Source of the DNA: JALYLC01 sp035696365
GTDB lineage: Bacteria; Actinomycetota; Thermoleophilia; Gaiellales; JALYLC01
Direction of reading: 5' to 3'
Length of the DNA stretch: 64,000 nt
Assembly (NCBI GenBank): GCA_035696365.1
Contig: DASRQS010000128.1
Span: 1-64,000, forward strand
Positions 15,794 through 24,437 of this stretch are shown here, piece after piece; the first letter of the stretch is position 1, and each line of letters opens with the position of its first letter. Position numbers and translations under genes: made by a program. The notes below the pieces were generated by a model. That model ran no database searches and was not told where the DNA came from. It saw only the letters and a program-made list of their open reading frames with translations.

Positions 15794-18643
15794 GTGCACC
15801 CTGCCGGCGCGTCGTCCGAGAACCTTGATGATGCGCTTGCTGCAGCACTTGCGCGTCACTTGACGCCTGCCGAGCTCTGCGACATCACCTGTGCGCTCCT
15901 GCATCGGCGGCTGGCGGTGCCCGTGGCGGTCTGGGTGCCGCGGGACGGCGGGCTCGCGCTCTGCGAGCAGCGCGGCCACGACTGGATCGTCGAGCGCCGT
16001 GCGCGCGTCGACGTGCCGGGTGCCCTGGTCGAGCCGCTCGGTGACGCGGCGGCCCCGGCGGTGCTCGTCGCCAGCCCCGGCGTGGCCGAAGCGCACGCCG
16101 CTTCCCTGCAGAGCGCCGCCGCGCTGCTCAGCGACGCGCTCGGCGGCGAGCCACCCGATACCGGCCAGCCAGCGGGCACGCGCTGGCTCTGGCAGGCCTT
16201 CGCGCGCCTCGCCGAGGCACGCGAGCACGGCGCGGTGCTGAGCGTCGTGGCTCGCGCCCTCGGCAGCGCGCTCGGGCTGGCCTGCGTCCAGGTCGGGGAG
16301 ATCGTGGAAGGCGAGCTCGTGCTGGCGCAGACCTGGCTCCGCGACGAGCGCTCGCGCGAGCACGCCCTGGACGGAGCGGCGCTCGCGGCGCTGGCCGACG
16401 CCGGCGACTACGAGCGCACGGTGGAGCTCGAGGGCTGCCGGCTGGGACTGCCGCTACGCACGTCGACCGGAACGCACGGCTACCTGGTGGGCTACGGTGG
16501 CCGCGGCGCGCTGGCCGCGGATCTGGTCGACGATTCGGCGTTGCTCGTGGCGCACGCGGCCGTGGCGCTCGAGAGCCTGCGCGCGTTCGAGCGCAAGGAG
16601 GCAGAGGCGGCGACGGATGCGCTGACCGGCCTCGCCAACCACCGCAGCTTCCACGAGACGATGCGCGGGCTCGTGGCCGCGCGCTCGGCCGGGTTCGCGC
16701 TCGTGCTGGCCGACATCGACGACTTTAAGGAGCTCAACGACACCCGCGGCCACGTTGCGGGCGACGACGCGCTGAGCGAGGTCGGCGTGCTCCTGCGGCG
16801 CGGCATGCGCCCGGCCGACAGCGTCTTCCGCATTGGCGGCGAGGAGTTCGCGCTGCTGTTGCCCGAGACCACGAAAGCCAACGCGCGCACGGTCTGTCGC
16901 CGCCTGCAACGCAGTCTCGCTGCGATCGACCTCGAAGGCTGGCGGCTGACGCTGTCCTTCGGCGTCGCCAGTTGGCCCGGCGACGGCAGCGACCTGCGCG
17001 ATCTCCTGCAGGCCGCCGACGCCGCGCTGTACGAGGCCAAGCGCCTCGGCAAGGACCGCATCACGTTTGCCGACGAGCGGCTGATCGCCCGGCGCTCGCC
17101 CTCGATGGCAGCCCGAACCCGGCGCTCGTTCGAGCAGATGCGCCACCTCCAGACGCTCTCGCGCACGCTCTCGGCGGCCCAGCGTCCCGCCGACGTCGCG
17201 CGCTCGCTGCTGCGCGTCCTGCGCGAGACCCTGCCGCACGACCGCGCCGCCGTGTGGGCGCGGGCCGGCGACGACGTGGGGGAAGCGCCGATCGCATCGT
17301 CGGGTACTCGCAAGCGCCGTTCGCTCGCGGAGTTGCGCCCCTTCGCACTGGAGGCGATGCAGGGCGGCCAGGCGCAGCTCGTGGACACCGAGGGCGCCAC
17401 CTTCCTGGCCGCGCCGCTCGTGGGCGAGCACGCGACCGTGGGCGCGCTCGTGCTGGCAGGTGACAGCGAGGGCCGCTTCGACCGCGACGACGTGCGCATG
17501 CTCGAGGTGATGGCCCACGTGGCCGGCCTCGCGTTCCAGAACGCGATCCTGCACGAGCAGGCGGCGGAGGAGCGGGCACGCACCCAGGTGCTGCTGGATC
17601 TCGCGCGGGAGCTCGCGCACAGCGCGACGCCCGACACGATCGGCGAGGCCTTGACCCGCGCGGTGGTCGAGCGCGTCGCCTGCGACCGTTGCTCGCTGTG
17701 GCTCTACGAGAACGGCGACAGCGTGCGCTGCGGCAGCGCCGGCAGCGCCGACGGAGAGGCCGTCGTCGAACGCTACGAACGCGATCGCTCGCTGGCCTCC
17801 GAACTGCGCCTCGCGAGTGGCAAGACGGTCGTCTCGTCCGCCAACGAGCGCGGCCTGCCGCCCGGCTCGCAGTATCCCGCGGCGGCGCTGACGGCCGAGG
17901 TGCCCGTGCAGCTGCACGGGGCGCTGGTCGGGACGCTCAGCCTGCTGCGGCTGGCCGGTGCGCCCTTCGCGGCCCCCGAGCTCGCGCTGCTCGAGGGCAT
18001 GGCGCTGCAGGCTGCCCTGGCGCTCGACGGGCAGCGCATCGCGAGCGAGCTGGAGGCCAGCTTCCTGGCCACCATCGACGCGCTCGTGCGCGCGCTCGAG
18101 GCGCAGGACATGTACACGTCGGGCCACGCACTCTCGATCGCCGATCTGGCGCGGCGCGTGGGGCGCGTGCTCGGGCTCGACGCAACAGCGCTGCGCGACG
18201 TCGAGCATGCGGCCGTGCTGCACGACATCGGCAAGATCGGCATTCCTTCGGAGCTGCTGCGCAAGCGCGGTCCTCTCAGCTCGGGCGAGCGCGAGCACAT
18301 GCGCGCGCACCCCGAGATCGGAGCGCGCATCCTGGAGCCGGTCGAGCGGCTGCGGCAGCTCGCCCCGCTCGTGCGCTTCTCCCACGAGTGCTGGGACGGC
18401 AGCGGCTACCCCGACGGCCTGGCGCGTGAGCAGATCCCGCTCGGCGCTCGCATCATCGCGGTCTGCGACGCCTTCGACGCGATGGGGTCGGATCGCCCCT
18501 ACCGCGGCGGGCGTAGCACCGCCGACGCGCTCGTCGAGCTGCGCAAGCACTCCGGCACGCAGTTCGACCCGGCCGTCGTCGAGGCCTTCGAGCAGGCGGT
18601 GCGCGACCATCGTGCGCCGACCCGTGCCGGCGTCAGCGCCTAG
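15794..18643 (+). CDS. GAF-GGDEF-GAF-GAF-HD-GYP c-di-GMP synthase/phosphodiesterase
   Basis: A 949-residue cytoplasmic protein with opposing c-di-GMP activities. An N-terminal GAF-like region (about 1-260) is followed by a GGDEF domain (about 272-425) with TDALTGLANHRSF and an intact GGEEF active site near 348, two more GAF-like regions (about 450-590 and 600-760), and a C-terminal HD-GYP domain (about 775-940) with HDIGKIGIP and DGSGYPDGL. The usual HHE ahead of DGxGYP is SHE here, so one expected metal-ligand histidine is a serine. The GTG start at 15794 is the only good start after the divergent argF; TAGACT ends 7 bases before it, suggesting a leaderless transcript. Confidence 0.9.
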   Translation: MHPAGASSENLDDALAAALARHLTPAELCDITCALLHRRLAVPVAVWVPRDGGLALCEQRGHDWIVERRARVDVPGALVEPLGDAAAPAVLVASPGVAEAHAASLQSAAALLSDALGGEPPDTGQPAGTRWLWQAFARLAEAREHGAVLSVVARALGSALGLACVQVGEIVEGELVLAQTWLRDERSREHALDGAALAALADAGDYERTVELEGCRLGLPLRTSTGTHGYLVGYGGRGALAADLVDDSALLVAHAAVALESLRAFERKEAEAATDALTGLANHRSFHETMRGLVAARSAGFALVLADIDDFKELNDTRGHVAGDDALSEVGVLLRRGMRPADSVFRIGGEEFALLLPETTKANARTVCRRLQRSLAAIDLEGWRLTLSFGVASWPGDGSDLRDLLQAADAALYEAKRLGKDRITFADERLIARRSPSMAARTRRSFEQMRHLQTLSRTLSAAQRPADVARSLLRVLRETLPHDRAAVWARAGDDVGEAPIASSGTRKRRSLAELRPFALEAMQGGQAQLVDTEGATFLAAPLVGEHATVGALVLAGDSEGRFDRDDVRMLEVMAHVAGLAFQNAILHEQAAEERARTQVLLDLARELAHSATPDTIGEALTRAVVERVACDRCSLWLYENGDSVRCGSAGSADGEAVVERYERDRSLASELRLASGKTVVSSANERGLPPGSQYPAAALTAEVPVQLHGALVGTLSLLRLAGAPFAAPELALLEGMALQAALALDGQRIASELEASFLATIDALVRALEAQDMYTSGHALSIADLARRVGRVLGLDATALRDVEHAAVLHDIGKIGIPSELLRKRGPLSSGEREHMRAHPEIGARILEPVERLRQLAPLVRFSHECWDGSGYPDGLAREQIPLGARIIAVCDAFDAMGSDRPYRGGRSTADALVELRKHSGTQFDPAVVEAFEQAVRDHRAPTRAGVSA

Positions 18644-18661
18644 CACGCGGAAAATCAGGAA

Positions 18662-18698
18662 AGCGGTGTGACCGGGGCAGGCATCCGGTCACACCGCT
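18662..18698 (+). terminator. Strong hairpin terminator
   Basis: AGCGGTGTGACCGG and CCGGTCACACCGCT form a perfect 14-bp stem with a 9-base loop, 19 bases after the HD-GYP gene stop. There is no T-run, as is common for actinobacterial hairpin terminators. Confidence 0.8.
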
Positions 18699-18768
18699 AT
18701 CTGAACCCATACTCGCGGCGGGGGCGTCAAGAGCGCGGCAAGACGCGACTCGCGGGTGTCAAGATGGC

Positions 18769-19197
18769 ATGCACATCGTGACCGAGTTGCGTGACATCGA
18801 TCTCGCCCTGGCCTCGTACCCGGAGAGCGAATGGGCGGCCCTCGCCGGCCCGCCGCTGCTCGCGCGCCTGCGCGACGCCGTCGGGATCGACGAGGACGAG
18901 GTGCGCGGCGCGGTGCGCCGCGCGCTCTTCCTGGCCGCGGCCGGCGGCGATCCGAACGACGCCATCGGCGTCGCCGACGCGCGGGCCGTGACCGCTCTCT
19001 CGGAGGAGCTCTCGAGCGCCGATCGGCGCCGCGCGCTGTCGGATGCCATTCGCGGCGACCTTGCCCGCGCGACCGGCGCTCACCTGCCGCGCGCAGCCGC
19101 CGTGCTGCGGGAGCTCGCAGCGCCGCAGGACGACCCCTACCTCGCCTGGCGCCTGTTCTGCGCGGCACTCCTGGCCGCCGCGGCCTACGAGGAGTGA
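18769..19197 (+). CDS. Helical protein of unknown function
   Basis: A 142-residue, alanine-rich, probably all-helical cytoplasmic protein (ALFLAAAGGDPNDAIGVADARAV). I do not recognise the family. Its reality is supported by the overlap of its TGA with the GTG of the following MFS gene (GTGA), which indicates translational coupling, and by the clear hairpin terminator separating it from the upstream gene. A role related to the transporter is possible, but the sequence does not show one. Confidence 0.6.
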   Translation: MHIVTELRDIDLALASYPESEWAALAGPPLLARLRDAVGIDEDEVRGAVRRALFLAAAGGDPNDAIGVADARAVTALSEELSSADRRRALSDAIRGDLARATGAHLPRAAAVLRELAAPQDDPYLAWRLFCAALLAAAAYEE

Positions 19198-20399
19198 CGG
19201 CCCCGGACACGCTGCGCAGCCCCTACCGGCTGCTGGTGCTCGCGCTCGCCTGCCAGGCGTCGATCTCGATCGTCCAGTGGGGGCTCGGCGTGATCGCCCC
19301 CGACCTGCAGAGCCGCTACGGCCTGAGCGCGGCGGGCCTCGGTGCGCTCGTCAACGCGACGGCGCTCGGCAACGCCTTCGCGCTGATCGCCGCCGGTGTG
19401 GTCGTCGACCGCTCGGGGCCGCGCATCCCGCTGTTGTTCGCGGGCTCGGCCAGCGGCGTCCTGCTGATCGTCGGCTCGCTGCTGACGAATCCCCTCGGAC
19501 TGGGACTGGCGCTCTTCGCCAGCGGCGTCGCCGGCGCCGTCGTCGCAGTCGGGGCGACAGTGTCCGTGTTCTACGGCTTTCCGCCCGAGCGGCGCGGCTT
19601 CGCGCTCGGCATGCGCCAGATGTCGGTCGCGCTCGGGGGGCTGCTCGCGGCGCTGCTGCTGCCATTGGCCGTGCACCTGAGCGGCGTGCGCCTCGCGCTC
19701 GCCCTCAGCGGGGCGCTGACGGCGATCACCGCCGTCGTGTTCGCGCTCAACACGCCCCACGGGCCGCTCGTGCCGCCGACGGCGGCGCGCAAGGTGGTCG
19801 CGCCGTTCGAGGTGCTCAAGGCGCCCGGGATGCCGCGCCTGCTCGTGATCGGCGTCTGCTACATCGTGATGCTCACCGCCGTGCTCACGTTCGGCGTGCC
19901 GGCCCTGCGCCACGGCGGCGGGAGCAGGGGAGACGGCAGTGTCCTGTTCGCGTTCGTCAGTATCAGCGCCATGATCGCGCGCATCGCCTGGGGGCGGCTC
20001 GCCGACTTCGGCGGCGGACGGCGACGCGTCGCCACCCTGCGCGACATCGGCCTGCTCGCCTGTGGCGCGGCCGTTGTGACCTGGCTGGTGTGGCCCGAGG
20101 GCACCGGTGTGCGCATCGTGGCGCTGGTCGTGCTCAGCTTCGGGGCGCTCGGGTTCAACGGCGTGCTCTACGTCATCGCCGGCGAGATCGCGGGAGCGGC
20201 CCGCGCCGGGCAGGCCGTCGCCCTGATGTCGACGGCGCTCTTCGGCGGCGGCGCACTCGCTGCCGTCCCTCTCGGTGCCCTGGCGGATGCCGAGGGCTAC
20301 CGCAGCCTCTGGATCGCGGCGGCCGTCGCGGCCGGGCTCGGCGTGCTCGTGACCTTGGGCCTCCAGCCCTCGCCGCGCCGGGAGGCGCTTCCCCACTAG
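19194..20399 (+). CDS. MFS transporter
   Basis: A 401-residue major facilitator with about twelve hydrophobic segments. The loop 2-3 signature is GVVVDRSGPRIPLLFAG and the pseudo-repeat in the second half is GRLADFGGGRRRVA. The region GATVSVFYGFPPERRGFALGMRQMS resembles the anion/cyanate/nitrate-type MFS porters. The GTG start at 19194 overlaps the stop of the upstream small gene by 4 bases. The transported compound cannot be read from the sequence. Confidence 0.87.
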   Translation: MTAPDTLRSPYRLLVLALACQASISIVQWGLGVIAPDLQSRYGLSAAGLGALVNATALGNAFALIAAGVVVDRSGPRIPLLFAGSASGVLLIVGSLLTNPLGLGLALFASGVAGAVVAVGATVSVFYGFPPERRGFALGMRQMSVALGGLLAALLLPLAVHLSGVRLALALSGALTAITAVVFALNTPHGPLVPPTAARKVVAPFEVLKAPGMPRLLVIGVCYIVMLTAVLTFGVPALRHGGGSRGDGSVLFAFVSISAMIARIAWGRLADFGGGRRRVATLRDIGLLACGAAVVTWLVWPEGTGVRIVALVVLSFGALGFNGVLYVIAGEIAGAARAGQAVALMSTALFGGGALAAVPLGALADAEGYRSLWIAAAVAAGLGVLVTLGLQPSPRREALPH

Positions 20400-20434
20400 C
20401 GGTCCCGCGACGGCAGCGCGCCTATGCTGCCTGC

Positions 20435-21808
20435 GTGGCTGCGCCGTTTCGGGTCGGACAGGAGCTCGAGCTCACCGTCGACTCGCTCGCAGCGGGGGGG
20501 CGTGGCGTCGCGCGCCATGATGGTGTGGTCGTGTTCGTCGACCGCGCGCTGCCCGGCGACCGCGTGATGGCGCGCATCCAGCGAGTCAAGCGCCGCCACG
20601 GTGAGGCGATCGCGTACGAGCGGCTGTCGGGCGGACCCGACCGCATCGAGGCGCCGTGCCCGCATTTCGGCACCTGCGGCGGCTGCCGCTGGCAGGATCT
20701 GCGCTACGAGCGTCAGCTCGAGCACAAGCAGCAGCAGGTGCTGGACGCCCTCCAGCGCATCGCCGGGCTGCCCGAGCCGCCGCTCGAGCCGATCGTGCCG
20801 GCTGTGCGCCAGTACGCCTACCGCAACAAGCTCGAATACGCCTGGACGGACTCGCCCGAGGGCGTGTCGCTCGGCTTCCACAAGGCCGGCCGCTGGGAGG
20901 AGATCGTCCCGATCCAGGTCTGCCTGCTCACCGGCGATCCCGGCAACGCCGTGCGCGAGGCCTTCCGCGACTGGGCCCGCGCCGAGGCGCTCGAGGCCTA
21001 CGACCAGCGTTCCAACAGCGGCTACCTGCGCCACCTCGTCGTGCGCGAGGGCGTGCGCACGGGCGAGCTGCTGTGCATCCTCGTCACCGCCCCGGGCGAT
21101 GTGCCCGGCGTCGAGGACATGCAGGCGCTGCTCGAGGAGCGCGCACCCGGTGTGGTCGGCGTCCTGCACGCCGTCAACGACGGCGTCGCCGAGGTCGCCA
21201 GCGGCATCCCGACGCGGCCGCTCTTCGGGCGCTCCTGGTTCGAGGAGGAGATCAGCGGCCTGCGCCTGCGTGTCTCGGCCGGTTCCTTCCTGCAGACCAA
21301 CACCGAGATGGCGGACGTCCTCTACCAGGATGCGATCGAGCAGGCGGGCCTGACCGGCGGCGAGACCGTCTGGGATCTCTACTGCGGCACGGGTTCGATC
21401 GGCCTGGCGCTGGCGGGGTCAGCTCGTCGCGTGATCGGCGTCGAGATCGTCGCCGAGGCCGTCGAGCGCGCACGCGAGAACACGCTCGCCAACGGTGTCG
21501 CCAACGTGCAGTTCGTGTGCGCCGACGCGGGCAAGGCGCCGCGCGACCTGATCGCCGAGGGCCTCCCGGCCCCCGACGTCGTCGTGCTCGACCCGCCACG
21601 CGCCGGCATGACGCCCAAGGCCACGCGTCGCGTCGCCGAGCTGGGCGCGCGCCGCATCGTCTACGTCTCCTGCAATCCGACGACGCTGGCCGGCAACGCG
21701 CCGATCCTGGCCGAGGGCGGCTACTCGCTCACGCGCCTGCGGCCGTTCGACCTCTTCCCGCACACGCCCCACGTCGAGTGCGTGGCGCGCTTCGACCGCA
21801 CGGCCTGA
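20435..21808 (+). CDS. RNA (uracil-5-)-methyltransferase, RlmD/TrmA family with TRAM domain
   Basis: A 457-residue SAM-dependent enzyme that methylates C5 of a uridine in rRNA or tRNA. An N-terminal TRAM domain (about 5-62) binds RNA. An iron-sulfur site is formed by C75, C81, C84 (CPHFGTCGGC) and C163. The methyltransferase part has LYCGTGSIGLALA for SAM, VVLDPPRAGM, and the nucleophile in VSCNPTTLAGN. The exact target uridine cannot be assigned. The start is GTG at 20435; TATGCT ends 6 bases before it and there is no ribosome site, suggesting a leaderless transcript. Confidence 0.92.
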   Translation: MAAPFRVGQELELTVDSLAAGGRGVARHDGVVVFVDRALPGDRVMARIQRVKRRHGEAIAYERLSGGPDRIEAPCPHFGTCGGCRWQDLRYERQLEHKQQQVLDALQRIAGLPEPPLEPIVPAVRQYAYRNKLEYAWTDSPEGVSLGFHKAGRWEEIVPIQVCLLTGDPGNAVREAFRDWARAEALEAYDQRSNSGYLRHLVVREGVRTGELLCILVTAPGDVPGVEDMQALLEERAPGVVGVLHAVNDGVAEVASGIPTRPLFGRSWFEEEISGLRLRVSAGSFLQTNTEMADVLYQDAIEQAGLTGGETVWDLYCGTGSIGLALAGSARRVIGVEIVAEAVERARENTLANGVANVQFVCADAGKAPRDLIAEGLPAPDVVVLDPPRAGMTPKATRRVAELGARRIVYVSCNPTTLAGNAPILAEGGYSLTRLRPFDLFPHTPHVECVARFDRTA

Positions 21809-21815
21809 GCGACGG

Positions 21816-22475
21816 TCAGTACGGCGGCAGCGCCGCGTACCACTCGCCGAGCGCGCGGAAGGCGGCCCAGAAGCGGCGCTTGGCCGCCGCATCGTCGAGG
21901 GACGGCTCGAGCGGGGGAGTGAACAGGGCCTCGATCGTCGGCGTGAGGTGCTGCACGACGCCGAGCTCGGGCTCCAGCGGCTTGGCCAACGGGAGATCGA
22001 GGCCATTCACGACGGCGAGCGTGTCGTCGCCCATCACGACCACGATCTTGGGCTGCACGATGTGCAGCTCGCGCAGCAGCCACATGGGATAGACGCGTTC
22101 GGCGAGCTCGCGCTCGTCGCGCCCGTGCTCGCCGCCCAGCTTCACGACGTTCGTGCCGTAGACGAGGAGGGGGTCGATGTCGAGCCGCTGCACCGACTTC
22201 AGAACGGCCTGGCCGACGCGCCCGTAGAAGGCGACGCCCTCGGTCAGCTCCGCGGGCGTGGGATCGTGCTTGAGCAGGAAGATGTCGCCCAGCGGGTGGC
22301 CCGAGCCCAGCACGGGCTGGCGCGAGGGCGCGTCGCCGCGGCGGGCGATCTCATCGCCAAGCGCGTTGACCTCGCTGATCGCACGCGCCAGGTAACGCTC
22401 GTAGAGCTCGTCGGCGGGCACCGCGTCGGAGTTCGACCGCTGGCTCTCGATCCCTGCGGTCCCCCCTGCACGCAT
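21816..22475 (-). CDS. Uracil-DNA-glycosylase-like superfamily protein
   Basis: A 219-residue protein resembling the family 4/5 uracil-DNA glycosylase fold: GVAFYGRVGQAVLKSV, LLVYGTNVVK, then PKIVVVMGDDTLAVV. The cysteines that bind the Fe-S cluster in family 4 are absent and the usual catalytic-loop HPS is replaced by HLTPT, so base-excision activity is uncertain. The ATG at 22475 sits three bases from a 31-bp palindrome (22478-22508). It is the last gene of the inositol-lipid minus-strand run, but the repeats between it and the PHP gene may separate transcription. It converges on the RNA methyltransferase gene. Confidence 0.65.
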   Translation of the reverse strand: MRAGGTAGIESQRSNSDAVPADELYERYLARAISEVNALGDEIARRGDAPSRQPVLGSGHPLGDIFLLKHDPTPAELTEGVAFYGRVGQAVLKSVQRLDIDPLLVYGTNVVKLGGEHGRDERELAERVYPMWLLRELHIVQPKIVVVMGDDTLAVVNGLDLPLAKPLEPELGVVQHLTPTIEALFTPPLEPSLDDAAAKRRFWAAFRALGEWYAALPPY

Positions 22476-22477
22476 CG

Positions 22478-22508
22478 GGGTCAGGCACGCAAATTGCGCG
22501 CCTGACCC
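22478..22508. repeat. 31-bp near-perfect palindrome at the UDG-like gene start
   Basis: GGGTCAGGCACGCAA and TTGCGCGCCTGACCC are complementary at 14 of 15 positions around a single central base. On the minus strand it sits just upstream of the ATG at 22475, where it would fold in the mRNA leader. Confidence 0.8.
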
Positions 22509-22525
22509 AAAATGTGCGGGACTTT

Positions 22526-22587
22526 GTGCGGCGAATAACTTGGGGTCATGAATAACTTGGGGTCAGACCCCAAGTTATTCACCGCAC
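22526..22587. repeat. Compound inverted/direct repeat with GGGGTCAGACCCC core
   Basis: GAATAACTTGGGGTC occurs twice in direct orientation (22533-22547 and 22550-22564) and once inverted (22566-22580). The second copy and the inverted copy make a 16-bp perfect stem around one base (22549-22581). The first copy plus GTGCGG can instead pair with the inverted copy plus CCGCAC over 22 bp with one mismatch. The element touches the stop codon of the PHP gene, so it may also terminate that transcript. Confidence 0.85.
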
Positions 22588-23264
22588 TAACTCGGCTTGG
22601 CTCGCTGGCGGCGGCGCTTCTCGACCTGCAGGCGCAGCATGTTGCGCGGGCGGCGCACGATCTCCGCGTCGTCGACCGCGCGCAGGAACGAGGTCGGGTC
22701 GTCGAAGGGGGCCAGGCGCAGCGCTCCCGTGCCGATGCCGGCCGGCACGTGGGCGTCGGAGCCGGCGCCTCGGCGTAGCCCGTGCTCGCTCGCGAAGCGC
22801 TCCGCCTTGCGGTTGTCGCGCTCCAGCCAGAGGCGCGCGTTGGCGGTCTCGACGACGTCGATCGAGCCCGCGTGCTGCTCCAGCAGGGCCGGGTCGGGCG
22901 TCGTGTGGAAGCGGTCGAACGGATGCGGGAGGGAGACGACGCCGCCCTGCGCGCGGATGCGCTCGATCGTCTCGGCGAAGCTCAGGCCGCGTGGCACCTC
23001 CTCGTGCAGGAAGAGCCCGATCAGCTCGCCGTCGGCGGCCGTCTTGATCTCCGAGCCGACGACGACGTGCAGCGGCAGTCCGCGCTCGACGGCGCGCGCA
23101 CGCGCCTCGAGCCCGCCGGCGATCGTGTTGTGATCAGTGAGGGCGAGCGCGCCCAAGCCCGCGGCGACTGCGGCGTCGAGCAGCTCGTCGATGGGCGTCG
23201 TGCAATCCCACGAGTGCTCGCTGTGCATGTGCAGGTCGGCCAGCAGGCTGGCTCCCGCGTTCAT
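22587..23264 (-). CDS. PHP-domain metal-dependent phosphoesterase
   Basis: A 225-residue PHP-superfamily protein of the YciV/TrpH type. Metal-binding motifs are in order: LHMHSEHSWD, LTDHNTIAG, VGSEIKT, LPHPFDRF and GSDAHVP. Relatives hydrolyse nucleoside 3',5'-bisphosphates, short RNA or other phosphate esters. It starts three bases after the inositol-phosphate synthase stop and belongs to that operon, so a role on an inositol or lipid phosphate is conceivable but not shown. Its stop is directly abutted by a compound palindrome. Confidence 0.87.
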   Translation of the reverse strand: MNAGASLLADLHMHSEHSWDCTTPIDELLDAAVAAGLGALALTDHNTIAGGLEARARAVERGLPLHVVVGSEIKTAADGELIGLFLHEEVPRGLSFAETIERIRAQGGVVSLPHPFDRFHTTPDPALLEQHAGSIDVVETANARLWLERDNRKAERFASEHGLRRGAGSDAHVPAGIGTGALRLAPFDDPTSFLRAVDDAEIVRRPRNMLRLQVEKRRRQRAKPS

Positions 23265-23267
23265 GCC

Positions 23268-24437
23268 CTACCGATTTTCGTAGACGACCGGCGTCGGGGC
23301 CACGGGGACGGGTGCGCCGGGCCGCGCGTTGACGCGGATGAAGTCCTCGACCTGCTCGCGGGCGTACTCGTCGGGGTGCTGCACCGGCGGCGACTTCATG
23401 AGGTAGGCCGACGGGAACTCGAGCGCGCCCGAGATGCCGTTGTCGAGCGCCAGCTTCGCGAAGCGCACGGCGTCGATCACGATGCCGGCCGAGTTGGGGG
23501 AGTCCCAGACCTCGAGCTTGAGCTCGACGTTCAGCGGGACGTCGCCGAAGGCACGGCCCTCGAGCCGGATGTAGGCCCACTTGCGGTCCTTCAGCCAGGC
23601 CACGTGGTCGGACGGCCCGATGTGGACGTCGTCCGCGTTCATCTCGTAGTCGAGCGTGGAGGTGACGGCGTTCGTCTTGGAGATCTTCTTGGACTCCAGG
23701 CGCTCGCGCTCGAGCATGTTGAGAAAGTCCGTGTTGCCGCCCACGTTGAGCTGGTGGGTGCGCTCGAGCAGGACGCCGCGCTGTCGGAAGAGGCGCGCCA
23801 ACTGGCGGTGGATGATCGTTGCGCCGACCTGCGACTTGATGTCGTCGCCGACGATCGGCAGGCCTGCCTTCTCGAAGCGGCTGCTCCAGTACTTCTCGCG
23901 CGCGATGAACACGGGCACGCAGTTGACGTAGGCCACTCCGGCCGCCAGCGCCTGCTCGACGTACCACTTGGTGGCCTCCTCGGAGCCCACCGGCAGGTAG
24001 CTGACGAGCACGTCGGCCTTGGACTCCTTGAGGATCGTCGTGATGTCGGCGGTCGGGCCGTCGGCCTTCGTGATGATCTCGCTCAGGTACTTGCCCAGGC
24101 CGTCGTGGGTCATGCCGCGCTGCACCGTGACGCCGGTGTGGGGCACCTCGGCGAAGTTGATCGTGTTGTTCTGACCGCTGACGATGGCCTGCGAGAGGTC
24201 CTTGCCGACCTTCTCGGCGTCGACGTCGAAGGCCGCCACGAACTCGATGTCGCGCACGTGGTAGCCGCCGAGGTTGACGTGCATCAGCCCCGGGACGAAC
24301 TCGTCGGCGGCGGCGTCACGGTAGTAGTGCACGCCCTGCACGAGCGAGGAGGCGCAGTTGCCGACGCCCACGATGGCGACGCGGACGCGCCCGTCCTGGG
24401 CACGGCCGTTGCCGTCGCCATTGCCGTTCGGGGTCAT
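23268..24437 (-). CDS. ino1: Inositol-3-phosphate synthase
   Basis: A 389-residue NAD-dependent enzyme converting glucose 6-phosphate to inositol 3-phosphate. VRVAIVGVGNCASSLVQG near residue 20 is the Rossmann motif; LVSYLPVGSEEATKWY, VNCVPVFIA, GDDIKSQVGATI and the catalytic-domain LNVGGNTDFLNM are family signatures, and the length matches the short actinobacterial/archaeal form. AAGGAG precedes the ATG at 24437. Its start overlaps the stop of the phospholipid synthase gene by 4 bases (ATGA), so inositol phosphate is made where it is used. Confidence 0.96.
   Translation of the reverse strand: MTPNGNGDGNGRAQDGRVRVAIVGVGNCASSLVQGVHYYRDAAADEFVPGLMHVNLGGYHVRDIEFVAAFDVDAEKVGKDLSQAIVSGQNNTINFAEVPHTGVTVQRGMTHDGLGKYLSEIITKADGPTADITTILKESKADVLVSYLPVGSEEATKWYVEQALAAGVAYVNCVPVFIAREKYWSSRFEKAGLPIVGDDIKSQVGATIIHRQLARLFRQRGVLLERTHQLNVGGNTDFLNMLERERLESKKISKTNAVTSTLDYEMNADDVHIGPSDHVAWLKDRKWAYIRLEGRAFGDVPLNVELKLEVWDSPNSAGIVIDAVRFAKLALDNGISGALEFPSAYLMKSPPVQHPDEYAREQVEDFIRVNARPGAPVPVAPTPVVYENR

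Noticed and set aside
16454..18646. 730-codon minus-strand open frame
   Set aside because: Antisense to the GGDEF/HD-GYP gene and without recognisable domains.
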